Assembly: GCA_002720745.1 (NCBI GenBank)
Contig: PBJO01000002.1
Location: forward strand, 5,766 to 69,765
Direction: 5' to 3'
DNA: 64,000 nt
DNA from: Balneola sp.
Lineage (GTDB): Bacteria; Bacteroidota; Rhodothermia; Balneolales; Balneolaceae
This document shows positions 45,326-55,600 of this stretch, one piece after another. Below the pieces are notes generated by a model that ran no database searches, had not been told where the DNA came from, and saw only the letters and a list, made by a program, of their open reading frames with translations. How positions within the stretch are numbered: position 1 is the first letter of the stretch; each line of letters begins with the position of its first letter. Made by a program: the position numbers and the translations under genes.

Positions 45326-46642
45326 ATGGAGTCTACTTCAGAAAAACACAAACGAATTTTGAGTAATCATAAAGTGGTCCTTCATCAAGTGGTAGGAGCG
45401 ATAAATACTATATCCTTGAAACTTGATGTTGCTAAACTTCCAGATCAGCTTTATCTCTTAGCTATAGGCAAGGGGTCTCAAAAACTCTTAGAGGCCTTTA
45501 TTCACTATTACAAGGGTGAAATTTTAGATGGTATTGTACTCAGCCAAGAGCTGATTTCTTTCGAAAGAGATGAAGAACGACTCAGAAAATTGAGCTTTTT
45601 TACTGGTTCACACCCGTTACCTACCCTTGCAAACAAAGCCTCTACCCTTGAAATACTTCAGTTCATACATGACCTCCCAGTGGGTGGAACCCTTGTCTGC
45701 TTAATCAGTGGTGGCACTTCCTCTCTTTTATGTTTGCCCCCAGACCCTATTTCGATACAAGACTTGCAACAGACCTACCAAATACTGTTAGCATCAGGAG
45801 CTAGCATTGATGAGATGAATACGGTGCGAAAGCACCTTAGTCTGGTGAAAGGAGGGCATCTTGCTCAAAAAGCCCAACATCTTATGATGCATAGCTATTT
45901 ACTCTCGGACGTGCCCCATAATAAAGCCTCGGTGATTGGAAGTGGACCTACTGTTGCCGATTCGTCTACTTTTTCTGACTCGCTGCAGATACTAAATAAC
46001 CATAATCTTAGTCAAGAACTCCCTTCTTCAGTTCTTAACTATCTTCACCAAGGGGTCCAAGGCTTACACCTAGAAACCCCTAAACCTGGGTTGAACGATC
46101 ATCCGAAACAGAACATTCACCTAATATCCGGTGCCAAAAGCATGCAACCCTTTCTAAGTAGACTATTGGAACAACAAGGTTTTGGTGTTTACTGGGCCTC
46201 AGAGCCCATCCAAGCTTCGGTGAAAAAAGAAACTCAGCTTATCGCGACCGAAGTAATTTCGGTGCTTAATGGACAATCTGCGATTTCCTCAAAGATTCCG
46301 CATGCACTCGTTTATCATGGAGAATCCTACACGCAGGTCACCGGCTATGGAAAAGGTGGGCGTAATCAGGAACTTGCTTTGCTCCTGGCACTTTCACTCG
46401 AAGGCCAACATCCAGTATCTATTCTGACGTTTGCCACCGATGGGCTCGACGGACCTACCGATGCGGCGGGAGCCATCGTGAGTAGCTACACAACGTTGCA
46501 TGCCCGAAAACAAAATACTCCGCCAGAACCTTATATACAGCAAAACGACAGCTATCATTTTCATGAGCGATTGCAGACCCTGGTGAAAACAGGCCCAACT
46601 GGCAACAATCTCATGGATCTTTGCGTGGTTTTAATCGGCTAA
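45326..46642 (+). CDS. Glycerate 2-kinase (DUF4147/MOFRL family)
   Basis: The 438-residue protein has the two-domain class II glycerate kinase layout: N-terminal DUF4147 with LLAIGKGSQKLLEAF, GSHPLPT, CLISGGTSSLLCLPPD and MNTVRKHLSLVKGG, and C-terminal MOFRL domain with GYGKGGRNQELALLLAL, FATDGLDGPTDAAGA and GPTGNNLMDL. It phosphorylates glycerate to 2-phosphoglycerate in the cytoplasm. It is followed closely by a VWA protein and a HAD phosphatase. Confidence 0.91.
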   Translation: MESTSEKHKRILSNHKVVLHQVVGAINTISLKLDVAKLPDQLYLLAIGKGSQKLLEAFIHYYKGEILDGIVLSQELISFERDEERLRKLSFFTGSHPLPTLANKASTLEILQFIHDLPVGGTLVCLISGGTSSLLCLPPDPISIQDLQQTYQILLASGASIDEMNTVRKHLSLVKGGHLAQKAQHLMMHSYLLSDVPHNKASVIGSGPTVADSSTFSDSLQILNNHNLSQELPSSVLNYLHQGVQGLHLETPKPGLNDHPKQNIHLISGAKSMQPFLSRLLEQQGFGVYWASEPIQASVKKETQLIATEVISVLNGQSAISSKIPHALVYHGESYTQVTGYGKGGRNQELALLLALSLEGQHPVSILTFATDGLDGPTDAAGAIVSSYTTLHARKQNTPPEPYIQQNDSYHFHERLQTLVKTGPTGNNLMDLCVVLIG

Positions 46643-46679
46643 GCATTCCCTATTTCGCTTTAAATGTGTACCTTTGACT

Positions 46680-47735
46680 ATGGTTTGGGAACATTCTATT
46701 TATTTATACACCCTTGTTATCATACCACTTTTATTGCTAGCGGTACGGTTCAGAGTCAGGAGTATGCGCCAACGATCGGCTCACCACTTTGAAGCTGACC
46801 AAAAAGAACGACTTCAACTCGGGTATGCATCTACTCGTGCTACCATTAAACATGGTGTATTTCTGTTCGGTATGACGTTTCTGATCATTGCTCTAGCGGG
46901 ACCTAAAATTGGCACAGAAGTGCGCGAGATAAAACAGCGTGGGGTCGATATGCTCATTGCACTCGACGTATCGGCCAGCATGAATGCCGAAGATGTGCGA
47001 CCTAGCCGCCTTGAGAAGGCTAAGTTTGAAATTAACCGTCTCATCGAACGACTCGATGGTGACAGGGTAGGGCTCATTGTCTTTACAGGGGAAGCTTTTT
47101 TGCAAAGCCCGATGACCTTGGATTATTCGGCGCTTCGGCTATTCCTTGATATCGTGAGTACCGATCAGATGCCGAGTTCGGCCACCGATTTTACTTCAGC
47201 ATTGGAAGTCGCTGAGCAAGCCTTTAACGCCTTGGACTCCGAGGAGCAAGAAAATCCTAGTGCTAATACAGCCGCCCGTGTACTAATCATCATCTCCGAT
47301 GGGGAAGACCATCAGCAGGAATATTCAGACGAGCTGAACACCCTAATCGATGCCCAAGTATCTATTTATACCCTGGGCATTGGCACCACATCAGGTACCA
47401 CCATCCCTTTATACGAAGAAGATACCGGTGAATTAGTTGGGTATAAACGTGATCGTCAGGGAAAAGTGGTGACTACAGTACTGCAGCATGAGGCTCTTCA
47501 ACAAATGGCCGCTCAAGGAGGCGGAAGTTACTACCAGATCGATAGCGGAAATTCTGGCATCGATGCCTTTCTCGCTCGGGTCAATGAGCTTGAACAAGGT
47601 GAGTTTTCCTCTCAGGAGTACGCTGACTTTAAAGATCAATATCAGTGGCTAGCTGGTTTAGGCTTCGTTTTTTTCATCCTTGGTTGGCTCATTCCTAGTT
47701 ATACCAAATCAAAAAATCCACCTTGGGTTGATTAA
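46680..47735 (+). CDS. Bat-like VWA domain membrane protein
   Basis: From the ATG at 46680 (a TTG lies two codons earlier) the protein has 351 residues. Two N-terminal membrane helices (about 7-25 and 57-78) precede a von Willebrand A domain with an intact MIDAS metal motif DVSAS (within IALDVSASMNAEDVRPSRL), and a last helix (about 325-345). This is the BatA/BatB layout. Bat proteins are envelope proteins linked to stress tolerance in Bacteroidota and spirochaetes, usually in a moxR-DUF58-bat cluster; here none of those neighbours is present, although DUF4175, another frequent partner, lies at 52.7 kb. Confidence 0.87.
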   Translation: MVWEHSIYLYTLVIIPLLLLAVRFRVRSMRQRSAHHFEADQKERLQLGYASTRATIKHGVFLFGMTFLIIALAGPKIGTEVREIKQRGVDMLIALDVSASMNAEDVRPSRLEKAKFEINRLIERLDGDRVGLIVFTGEAFLQSPMTLDYSALRLFLDIVSTDQMPSSATDFTSALEVAEQAFNALDSEEQENPSANTAARVLIIISDGEDHQQEYSDELNTLIDAQVSIYTLGIGTTSGTTIPLYEEDTGELVGYKRDRQGKVVTTVLQHEALQQMAAQGGGSYYQIDSGNSGIDAFLARVNELEQGEFSSQEYADFKDQYQWLAGLGFVFFILGWLIPSYTKSKNPPWVD

Positions 47736-47771
47736 TCTCATACCCACACTAAGCTATTTATATCTTCGTCC

Positions 47772-48563
47772 ATGACCAATCAATCAACCAGCCCTCGCGC
47801 ACTACCTACTAAACCCATTCTGCTTTTTGTGACCGATTTGGATGGTTGCATGACCATGCCCTTCGAGATTCCGCACTGGCCGGATTACACGCAGATTCGT
47901 GCCTTGCAACTCCAGAGCCAGGATGATCCGAGTATCCCGCCCATGAGTATTTGTACTGGTCGCCCGATGCCTTATGCTGAGGCACAGGCCCAATTTTTGG
48001 GCATTCGGCATCCCTTTGTGTTTGAGAGTGGAGGCGGGTTGTATGATCTTACCACCAACACACTAACGTGGAATCCTACTGTTACCGATGCTTTAACATC
48101 GGATATTGAAGGCATTCGAGCATGGGCGTATGATGAAATCTTCCCCAATTTCCCTGGTTCGATTCCTGAATTTGCCAAATTTACTGATGTCGGGCTTATC
48201 CATCGCGACAAAATAGTTATTGATGAAATACATACCCTAGCTACCAAAAAAATATCCCAAGAGTACCCACATTTCGAGGTATACAAAACCGATGTTTCGG
48301 TGAACATTATTGTGAAAAAAGCCAACAAAGGAGAGGGCTTGGCGCATCTATCCAAGATGTTAGAGGTAGATTTATCTGAAATGGCGTACATTGGAGATTC
48401 CAGTGGAGATATTCCTGGTCTTGAACGAGTAGGAATGGCTTTTGCGCCCTCTAATGCTCATGAAACCGTAAAAGAAGTGGCTCATCTAGTGACTAGCAGA
48501 CCTTCAACGGCTGGGGTTTTAGAAGCTTACCACTGGATCATTCAACATAACTTACGAGTGTAA
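47772..48563 (+). CDS. HAD-IIB phosphatase, mannosyl-3-phosphoglycerate phosphatase-like
   Basis: The 263-residue protein has HAD motif I FVTDLDGC (D22 and D24), motif II in SICTGRP, a C2B-type cap, and motifs III/IV in [13 protein letters not shown] and [16 protein letters not shown]. The set resembles mannosyl-3-phosphoglycerate phosphatases and related sugar phosphatases; the usual GDxxND is GDSSGD here. Substrate is inferred only loosely. It begins 36 bp after the VWA gene and ends 14 bp before the wbpD-like gene, so it may share their transcript. Confidence 0.82.
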   Translation: MTNQSTSPRALPTKPILLFVTDLDGCMTMPFEIPHWPDYTQIRALQLQSQDDPSIPPMSICTGRPMPYAEAQAQFLGIRHPFVFESGGGLYDLTTNTLTWNPTVTDALTSDIEGIRAWAYDEIFPNFPGSIPEFAKFTDVGLIHRDKIVIDEIHTLATKKISQEYPHFEVYKTDVSVNIIVKKANKGEGLAHLSKMLEVDLSEMAYIGDSSGDIPGLERVGMAFAPSNAHETVKEVAHLVTSRPSTAGVLEAYHWIIQHNLRV

Positions 48564-48577
48564 CTTTGGGAATCACT

Positions 48578-49162
48578 ATGAATGATATATTCATACATAA
48601 AACTGCCATTGTCGACCAACCTGCAGACATTGGATCTGCCACCACGATATGGCACTGGGTGCATGTCATGTCCGGCGCAAAAATAGGGGAAGGTTGCGTA
48701 CTTGGCCAAAATGTCTATGTTGGAGGAAAAGCTGTCCTTGGCAACAACGTCCGTGTTCAGAATAATGTATCCATTTACGACCGAGTGATCTTGGCTGATG
48801 ATGTTTTTTGCGGCCCTAGCATGGTATTTACCAATGTGATTAACCCTCGAAGCTCGGTTGATCGTAAGGATGAATATATCGAGACATACGTGGGCAAAGG
48901 AGCCAGTATAGGTGCTAATGCCACTATTATTTGCGGTAATAATATCGGCGAATACGCTTTTATCGGTGCGGGGAGTGTGGTAACCAAACCTGTACCTGCG
49001 TATGCCCTTATGGTGGGTAACCCTGCCAAACAAATTGGATGGATATCCAGAGTGGGACTTCGATTAGAATTTGATGATGAAGGGGTGGCGATTTGTGGGG
49101 AGACGCGGGAGAGGTACAAAAAAACAGAAAATATAACCGTCTACTTAGGTAATAAAACATAA
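48578..49162 (+). CDS. wbpD: UDP-3-amino-GlcNAcA N-acetyltransferase (WbpD-like)
   Basis: From the ATG at 48578 (a TTG start would add four residues) the protein has 194 residues and is a left-handed beta-helix acyltransferase with hexapeptide repeats ([60 protein letters not shown]). The IWHWVHV opening and FTNVINPRS segment are typical of WbpD/WlbB, which acetylate the 3-amino group of UDP-2-acetamido-3-amino-2,3-dideoxyglucuronate. It completes the set with wbpA, wbpE and wbpB in this region. Confidence 0.88.
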   Translation: MNDIFIHKTAIVDQPADIGSATTIWHWVHVMSGAKIGEGCVLGQNVYVGGKAVLGNNVRVQNNVSIYDRVILADDVFCGPSMVFTNVINPRSSVDRKDEYIETYVGKGASIGANATIICGNNIGEYAFIGAGSVVTKPVPAYALMVGNPAKQIGWISRVGLRLEFDDEGVAICGETRERYKKTENITVYLGNKT

Positions 49163-49172
49163 TCGATTAAGC

Positions 49173-50345
49173 ATGAAACTAGCCATAGCCGGCACTGGAT
49201 ATGTAGGACTTTCTCTCGCCGTTCTTCTTGCTCAAAAGAGTGAAGTGGTTGCCCTGGACATCATCCAGGAAAAGGTGGACCTTATAAACAGTAACAAGTC
49301 ACCTATCACCGATTCAGAAATTGAGCATTTTCTAAATAACGAAATCCTCAATCTCAAAGCGACCATTGACCCAGAAGAGGCGTATGAAGATGCTGAATAC
49401 GTCATCATAGCCACACCCACCAATTACGACCCAGATACCAATTACTTTGATACTTCCTCTGTGGAAGCGGTCATTAAGCAAGTTATGTCCATTAATCCAG
49501 ATGCTGTTATGGTCATTAAATCGACCATACCGGTAGGTTATGTGCAGCGAACTAAAGAGGAATTTGGAATCGAGAATTTACTCTTTTCCCCTGAATTTTT
49601 ACGTGAAGGTCAGGCTCTCTATGACAACCTGTATCCATCCCGAATCGTAGTGGGAGAACAAACCGAACGGGCTCATACATTTGCGGATTTGCTCATCGGA
49701 GGAGCTAAAAAGCCGAAAGAAGACATCCCGGTTTTGTTTACCGACAGCACCGAAGCAGAAGCCATTAAGCTGTTTTCCAATACTTACCTAGCCATGCGGG
49801 TGGCTTATTTCAACGAACTTGATTCTTATTGTGAGTCGCATAGACTTAGCGCCAAGCAGGTCATTGAAGGGGTTGGTCTAGATCCGCGCATTGGCAACCA
49901 TTATAACAATCCTTCTTTTGGGTATGGAGGTTATTGCTTACCTAAAGATACCAAACAGCTATTGGCAAATTTCAAGGATGTGCCCAACAACATTATTGGG
50001 GCTATAGTAGATGCCAACTCAACCCGAAAAGATTTTATTGCGCGTCAGATCTGGAGTCGAAATCCTAAGGTGGTAGGGGTTTATCGTTTGGTTATGAAGG
50101 CCAGCTCAGACAATTTCCGGCAATCGGCCATCCAGGGTATTATGAGACGAATCAAAGCAAAGGGTATCGAAGTGGTGGTGTATGAGCCATACCTAAAACA
50201 GGATGAATTTTTCCGGTCTAAAGTCATTAATGATCTGGATGAATTCAAGAAAATGTCTAATATTATCATCTCCAACCGAATGGTGGATGAAATACTAGAT
50301 GTCGCTGGCAAAGTATATACTCGCGATTTATTCGGAAAGGACTAA
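49173..50345 (+). CDS. ugd: UDP-glucose 6-dehydrogenase
   Basis: The 390-residue protein is the short Ugd type: [79 protein letters not shown] and the catalytic Cys in [16 protein letters not shown]. It oxidises UDP-glucose to UDP-glucuronate for envelope polysaccharide. Length and the [15 protein letters not shown] form match E. coli Ugd (388 residues) rather than the WbpA-like dehydrogenase at 43.7 kb. Its TAA stop interlocks with the convergent wbpE stop. Confidence 0.92.
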   Translation: MKLAIAGTGYVGLSLAVLLAQKSEVVALDIIQEKVDLINSNKSPITDSEIEHFLNNEILNLKATIDPEEAYEDAEYVIIATPTNYDPDTNYFDTSSVEAVIKQVMSINPDAVMVIKSTIPVGYVQRTKEEFGIENLLFSPEFLREGQALYDNLYPSRIVVGEQTERAHTFADLLIGGAKKPKEDIPVLFTDSTEAEAIKLFSNTYLAMRVAYFNELDSYCESHRLSAKQVIEGVGLDPRIGNHYNNPSFGYGGYCLPKDTKQLLANFKDVPNNIIGAIVDANSTRKDFIARQIWSRNPKVVGVYRLVMKASSDNFRQSAIQGIMRRIKAKGIEVVVYEPYLKQDEFFRSKVINDLDEFKKMSNIIISNRMVDEILDVAGKVYTRDLFGKD

Positions 50346-51598
50346 GCAAGTAGTGATCCAATAGTTTCCACAACTCGGCGCTGATTATTTTTGCTGAGTT
50401 CGGGGTAGATAGGGAGGCTGAGTGCCTGACTAGCCGCACAAACGGCATTCGGACACAGTTCCTCGAACCCAGCATATCCTAAGTCCGAAAAGCACTCTTG
50501 TTGGTGTAAACACAGAGGATAATACACCGAGTTTCCAATACCAGCATTTGTTAATCCTTTGGCAATCGTATCCCTTTCCTTGACCCGGATTGTGTATTGA
50601 TGGTAAATATGAGTACCACCATTACACGCAACGGTTTCAGTTGGTAAGACCACACTCTTTCCGAGCCAATTACATACACTTTTACAGTCCCGATCCCAGC
50701 AATGAGGAGCCTCAGAAACTAAACCAGCCTTGGCAAATAGTTCATTATATACCGTGGCTTTTTCCTGACGAGCAGCAGACCAAGAATCCAAGTAGTTCAG
50801 CTTTACCCTGAGAATAGCCGCTTGCAGTGCATCGAGCCTCGAGTTAATCCCCACCATTTGGTGGTAGTATTTGGGTTTAGAACCGTGTAGTCGTAATATG
50901 CGTACCTTTTCAGCGAGTTCAGGGTTGCGAACGGTAATCAGTCCACCATCCCCGAGGGCTCCGAGATTCTTGGAAGGGAAAAAGCTAAAACAACCGAAGT
51001 CTCCTTCTGTGCCCGCGCCAACTATGCGGCCATTGGAAAAAGCTTGTTCAGCGCCAATAGCTTGGGCGGCGTCTTCTACCAGTGGTATTGAAAACTCCTG
51101 GGAAATCGCTAAGAATTCCTCTATGTCAGCCATTTGTCCATACAAATGAACAGGGATGATGGCCTTAACTTGTTCGGGGCGTATGCCAAGGGCTTGGTAG
51201 CGGGTATCGGAGCTTTCGAGAAAGTGTCGAACGCCGGCTGGGTCTAGGTTATAATCAGCGGGTCGGATATCCATAAATATTGGGATAGCCCCGAGTCGGG
51301 TAATGGCGCCACCGGTGGCAAAGTAGGTGAAGGGCGATGTGATCACCGCATCACCTGGTCCGATATCTAAGGCCATGAGGGCCAATAAAAGAGCATCCGA
51401 GCCGGAGGCGCAGCCAAGGGCATGTTCGACGCCAAGGTAGGAGGCGATATCCGATTCGAATTGAGCTACGGTCCTTCCCATAATATACTGACCGGAACGC
51501 ATGAGCCCAAGGGCGGCAGCCTCTAATTCGTTGGCAATGCTATTGTATTGAGCTTGAAGGTCGAGTAGGGGGATGGGTTTGTTATCGGGCGGCGTCAT
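50342..51598 (-). CDS. wbpE: UDP-3-keto-GlcNAcA aminotransferase (WbpE-like, DegT/StrS family)
   Basis: From the ATG at 51598 (a TTG would add four residues) the 418-residue PLP enzyme has [50 protein letters not shown] and the PLP lysine in [16 protein letters not shown]. It fits sugar aminotransferases that convert the 3-keto sugar nucleotide made by WbpB to the 3-amino form. About 20-30 extra residues around 300-330 with three Cys ([13 protein letters not shown]) are not in the usual family core. It overlaps the wbpB 3' end by 17 bp, supporting co-translation. Confidence 0.88.
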   Translation of the reverse strand: MTPPDNKPIPLLDLQAQYNSIANELEAAALGLMRSGQYIMGRTVAQFESDIASYLGVEHALGCASGSDALLLALMALDIGPGDAVITSPFTYFATGGAITRLGAIPIFMDIRPADYNLDPAGVRHFLESSDTRYQALGIRPEQVKAIIPVHLYGQMADIEEFLAISQEFSIPLVEDAAQAIGAEQAFSNGRIVGAGTEGDFGCFSFFPSKNLGALGDGGLITVRNPELAEKVRILRLHGSKPKYYHQMVGINSRLDALQAAILRVKLNYLDSWSAARQEKATVYNELFAKAGLVSEAPHCWDRDCKSVCNWLGKSVVLPTETVACNGGTHIYHQYTIRVKERDTIAKGLTNAGIGNSVYYPLCLHQQECFSDLGYAGFEELCPNAVCAASQALSLPIYPELSKNNQRRVVETIGSLLA

Positions 51599-52613
51599 AG
51601 ATGCGCTCAATCATTTGCACCACTTTGAGCCCTTCAAAGGCGGTGGCGGTAATTTCGGTTTGGCCAGTAAGTACGTCGATCACATTTTGGAACACATAGT
51701 GATGGTTGGCGGCGCTACCCTTATAAGGTCCGTAATCGTTTGGGGGGTTGGTTGGGGGAAGTGTGGGAAATTCGTAGTTTTTGACTTGGCAATATTCCAC
51801 CTTGTTTATGTACTGCCCACCTACCTTGACCGAGCCCTTGGTGCCCACTACGGTAATGCTGCTTTCCATATTGGTATCCCAGCAGGAAGTCGAATAATTG
51901 ATGCTGCCTATGCCTCCGCGAACAAATTCAAACTGCGCAAAACCGGAATCGTCAAAATCTTTGAGATTGGGATGGGTAAAATTGCGAATAATACTTTTGG
52001 GTTGTTGAATATCGCCGAATACCCAGTACATGAGATCCACAAAATGGCTGAACTGCGTGTACAGGGCCCCGCCATCCTGATCCAAGGATCCTCGCCAGGG
52101 ACTGGTCGAGTAGTAACGCTGATCGCGGTTCCAGTAGCAGTTGGTTTGCACCATAAGAATATCACCTAATCGGTCGGTTGCCACCATTTCTTTGAGCCAA
52201 ACCGATGGAGGAGAGTAACGGTTTTGCTTGACCACAAATACATGTTTACCCGTTTCTTTTTCAGCAATGAGCACCTCTTCGCACTCAGCGCTTTTGATTC
52301 CCATGGGTTTTTCGATGACCACATGATATCCTGCGCGAAGTAACTTCACCGCGTACGAGGCATGAAATCCATTGGGAGTGGCAATGGTGATCACATCCGA
52401 ACATTGCCCGCTTATTTGTTCGGCGGCGAGAAATGCATCCAAATCGTGATATTTGTTCACTTCGGGTAAGCCTAGTTCTTGGCAGTGGTCGAAATGCTTA
52501 GGCTCTATATCACATATCGATCGAAGCGTGCATTGCGCATGCTCGTGAATAATTTTGGCATGACGCTGACCAATACGTCCAAAACCGACAACCGAAAAAG
52601 AAATAGATGACAT
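51582..52613 (-). CDS. wbpB: UDP-GlcNAcA 3-dehydrogenase (WbpB-like, Gfo/Idh/MocA family)
   Basis: The 343-residue protein has an N-terminal Rossmann motif (VVGFGRIGQRHAKII), then the Gfo/Idh catalytic EKPMG (VVIEKPMGIK), VVKQNRYSPP, and GGGALYTQ-like DGGALYTQFSHFVDLMYW. The KQNR and GGAL...SHFVDL segments match WbpB/WlbA, which oxidises the C3 hydroxyl of UDP-GlcNAcA. wbpE follows with an overlap, so oxidation and transamination enzymes are made together. Confidence 0.88.
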   Translation of the reverse strand: MSSISFSVVGFGRIGQRHAKIIHEHAQCTLRSICDIEPKHFDHCQELGLPEVNKYHDLDAFLAAEQISGQCSDVITIATPNGFHASYAVKLLRAGYHVVIEKPMGIKSAECEEVLIAEKETGKHVFVVKQNRYSPPSVWLKEMVATDRLGDILMVQTNCYWNRDQRYYSTSPWRGSLDQDGGALYTQFSHFVDLMYWVFGDIQQPKSIIRNFTHPNLKDFDDSGFAQFEFVRGGIGSINYSTSCWDTNMESSITVVGTKGSVKVGGQYINKVEYCQVKNYEFPTLPPTNPPNDYGPYKGSAANHHYVFQNVIDVLTGQTEITATAFEGLKVVQMIERIYDAAR

Positions 52614-52692
52614 AAGCTAAGTTTTTGGGAAGATACGAAAATATGCGGTTATGGCTATAGCGAGGACGACACTTTTCGAACGGTAGAAGAAA

Positions 52693-55600
52693 CTAACTAT
52701 CCACCTGCTGCTGGCGAAGCATTTCAAAGTATTGTTGAATCAATTGCTGGTAATCAGGGGTAAAGGGGGTAAAGTTGGGGTCATTCAGCCGTTGGCGAAT
52801 GCGTTGCTCTAATTCTTCTAGGCTCATTGGTGGGCTTGGGCGGCTTAACGGGTCTTCTGCTGCGGTACCTTCCCGCTGCTCTTCCTCATCTCGCTCTTGT
52901 AGGGCATCCTCAGCTTGGAGCATGCGAGAGAGAATATTCTGCTGTCGCTCAATGAGTATAGGATCTATCACACCACCACGTAGATCATTAATGGTGTCCT
53001 CCATATCTTCGATCAAGCGCTGGAGTTCACTCCCGAGTTCATCACCAGCTTCAAGTCCACCGTTTTGCTGCATCTCCTGCAGTTGCTTTCGAATGGCATT
53101 TTGTTGGCGGGATAGCTGTTCTAGGCGCTGGCTTTGATCTTGCGTGAGTCTTTGCCCTTGCATGTCATTGATCATGTCTTGGATTTGCTGGTTAATCTGC
53201 TCTTGCTGATCTCCCATTTGCTGCATTTGTTCCATCATTTGTTGCATGGTCATCCCACCACTGCCGCTGCCCGAGCTGGGTTGAGAGTTTTGAAGTTGAT
53301 CCATGAGGTTGGCTAGTTCATAGCTAAGTTCGTTCAGCCCGCCAAAACTTTGGCGAGAGGCCAGACTGGCTCGATTTTGCTGCCGCTCGATCATTTGAGT
53401 GAGACTGGATTGGATACGCTGCTGGGTCTGTGCCTTTTGCTCATTAATGCGATTAGCAAATTGAGGGATTTCGGTGGAGAGTCTGTACAAAGAATCGGCT
53501 AGGCTATTGAATACCTGTTCGATACGCTGCTGCTGCCGTGCCATGTCCACGTAGGCCTGACTTTGGTTTTCGGTTTCCTCGGTGGCGGTCACCAGTTTCT
53601 CTTGTTCTAGTGATAAATTGAGTAGGCTCTGAAGAATGTACTGCAGCGCGGCAATATTGACATCCAATTGCTGCTGCCCCATCATCTGCATTTGTTCGCG
53701 AGTTTTTTGGGCCAGTTCTACGAAATTCTGCTCCAAATTGGGCTGGGATTCTCGTTGTAAGCGTTCTTTTATTTTTTTGAGCTTATCTTTGGAAAACTCT
53801 TGAAGTTCTTGGATGGATTCCTCGTTTTTTGGAGAGGTCTGTTCGGATAAGGCTTCATTTTGCTCCTGAAGACGGTCTAATTCTTCTTGTAGGGCTTGTT
53901 TTTGTTGTTCGGTAAGGGGAGTAGGTTTCTGGGGTTCGCTAGTGTTTTGGTTGGATTCTTGCTTCGTATTTTGTTTTTTGTTTTCATCAGAGTTTAGTTC
54001 TGATTGTTCTGACTTTTGTCGTATGCTCTCTTCAGCTTTTACTGTTTCTCTGTTCCGCTGAGCCTCCTCCTTGGCTAACTCCTCATAAGAACGAGCCAGT
54101 TTTTCCAAATCTGAAGTCAGTTTGAGCTGCTTAAAGAGTTCAATGCTGCGCTCGATCCGCTCTTTATAGCGCTCCTCGTTAAACTCAACATCCTCGAGAG
54201 CCTGCCGCATCTGCTCAGGGCTCATCTGTTGTAAATTTTCACGCAGCTGTTCTAAGGCCTCCCGAAAGGCAGAATCGTCAATTTCTTTCATGAGCTGCTC
54301 TAATTCCTCGTAAGCTTTCAATGTTTCTTCGGAAAGGAGATTTTTATCACTTAGCTCTTCTTTGATGGCTTCAAACTTTTCGTTCAATTCACTGATTTGA
54401 TCTTCAATTTCTCGTTGCTCTCTTTGCAGACCTTCGAGCTGTATTTGTTGCTCGTAATTACCCTCAGGTTGGTCAATTAGGTTTTCTTTAAATTCATCGT
54501 AGCGCTCTTGAATGGCCTCGAATGATTCTGAAATATTCTTCATATTGTTGCCGACCTCGTCTTCCTGTTCACCAATGTCATCGAAAAATTCGGTAAGGGA
54601 AGGGATGCGTAGTATGCGTTCGTCCGATTTTCCCCATTTAGGGCCATTATATCCGTCATTATCCCGAACTTCTATCCAAAACTTTAGCTCATCTTTGGGT
54701 CGTAGAGCCATTTCTTCAAGTCTCCAATCATATGATGCAATGGCATTTTGTCGTATCTGGCTAAGTGGGATGTTCACAGTATGTTTAGTATTGGTAAAAG
54801 GGCGATGCAGTACATAGCGGAGCCGGGTTTGACCGAGGCCATGATCGTCACTGGCCCGATATAGAATGGGCAACGAACTAGGGGCAACTTCACTTAAGTC
54901 TTGAGCGGGTTCCAATAGCGAAACTTTTGGGGGAGTATCAATAGCTGGGTTTAGAATGAATTGTATCATCTCAGCCTTGGACCGGCTGTTTTGTAAACCA
55001 CTGGTGTCTTGAAGGTTCAGTCGCAGGGTGTCGGCTTGTTTGAGCTGTAGGCTAGTAATACGAAATAAGGTATCTGCGGGCAGATAGCTTAGGGTGCTAA
55101 AAAAATTTGAGTCGATAGGCAGGCGGCGCAGATCTCTGCGAAATAGCTGTAAGTCTGCAGCTGGTTTGTTTAAGGCTCCAAGAAGTTCAAGTTTGGTACC
55201 TTGGTATCCATTTAACTGGGCAAATGGATAGTGCAAGGTGTCGGTGGGTAGATCGGTGTAATTTGGAGGAGTAAGCACGGCTAAGAGATCTAGGAAGCGA
55301 GGCCGGGTTTGTACATCCGTTCGGTAGAGGGGACTGCGGAAACCATCCATATTCAGGTAATAGCTTAGTGCATTATTGAGATCTAAGCTAGGGGCGACAT
55401 AAGTAGCTGTATAGGATACAGTATGGGTTGTAGAGTTTGAGCTTATAGCGTTTGGAGAGTTCCTTAGCTCAGTCAACATTCGGCTTCGATATTCGGATTC
55501 AATATCAGTTTTAAAGTAAAGGATAAGCTTATCTGGTGCCTTACCTTCAAAGCCTATACTGACAGTAAATTCACTGCCTTGCTCCACGGTAGTGTTGCCA

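Noticed and set aside
47972-48391. Antisense open frame of 139 codons inside the HAD gene
   Set aside because: Lies wholly opposite a gene with clear HAD motifs and shows no family signature.
48542-49033. Antisense open frame of 163 codons across the HAD/wbpD junction
   Set aside because: It runs opposite to two well-supported genes and has no recognisable features; it is a shadow frame.
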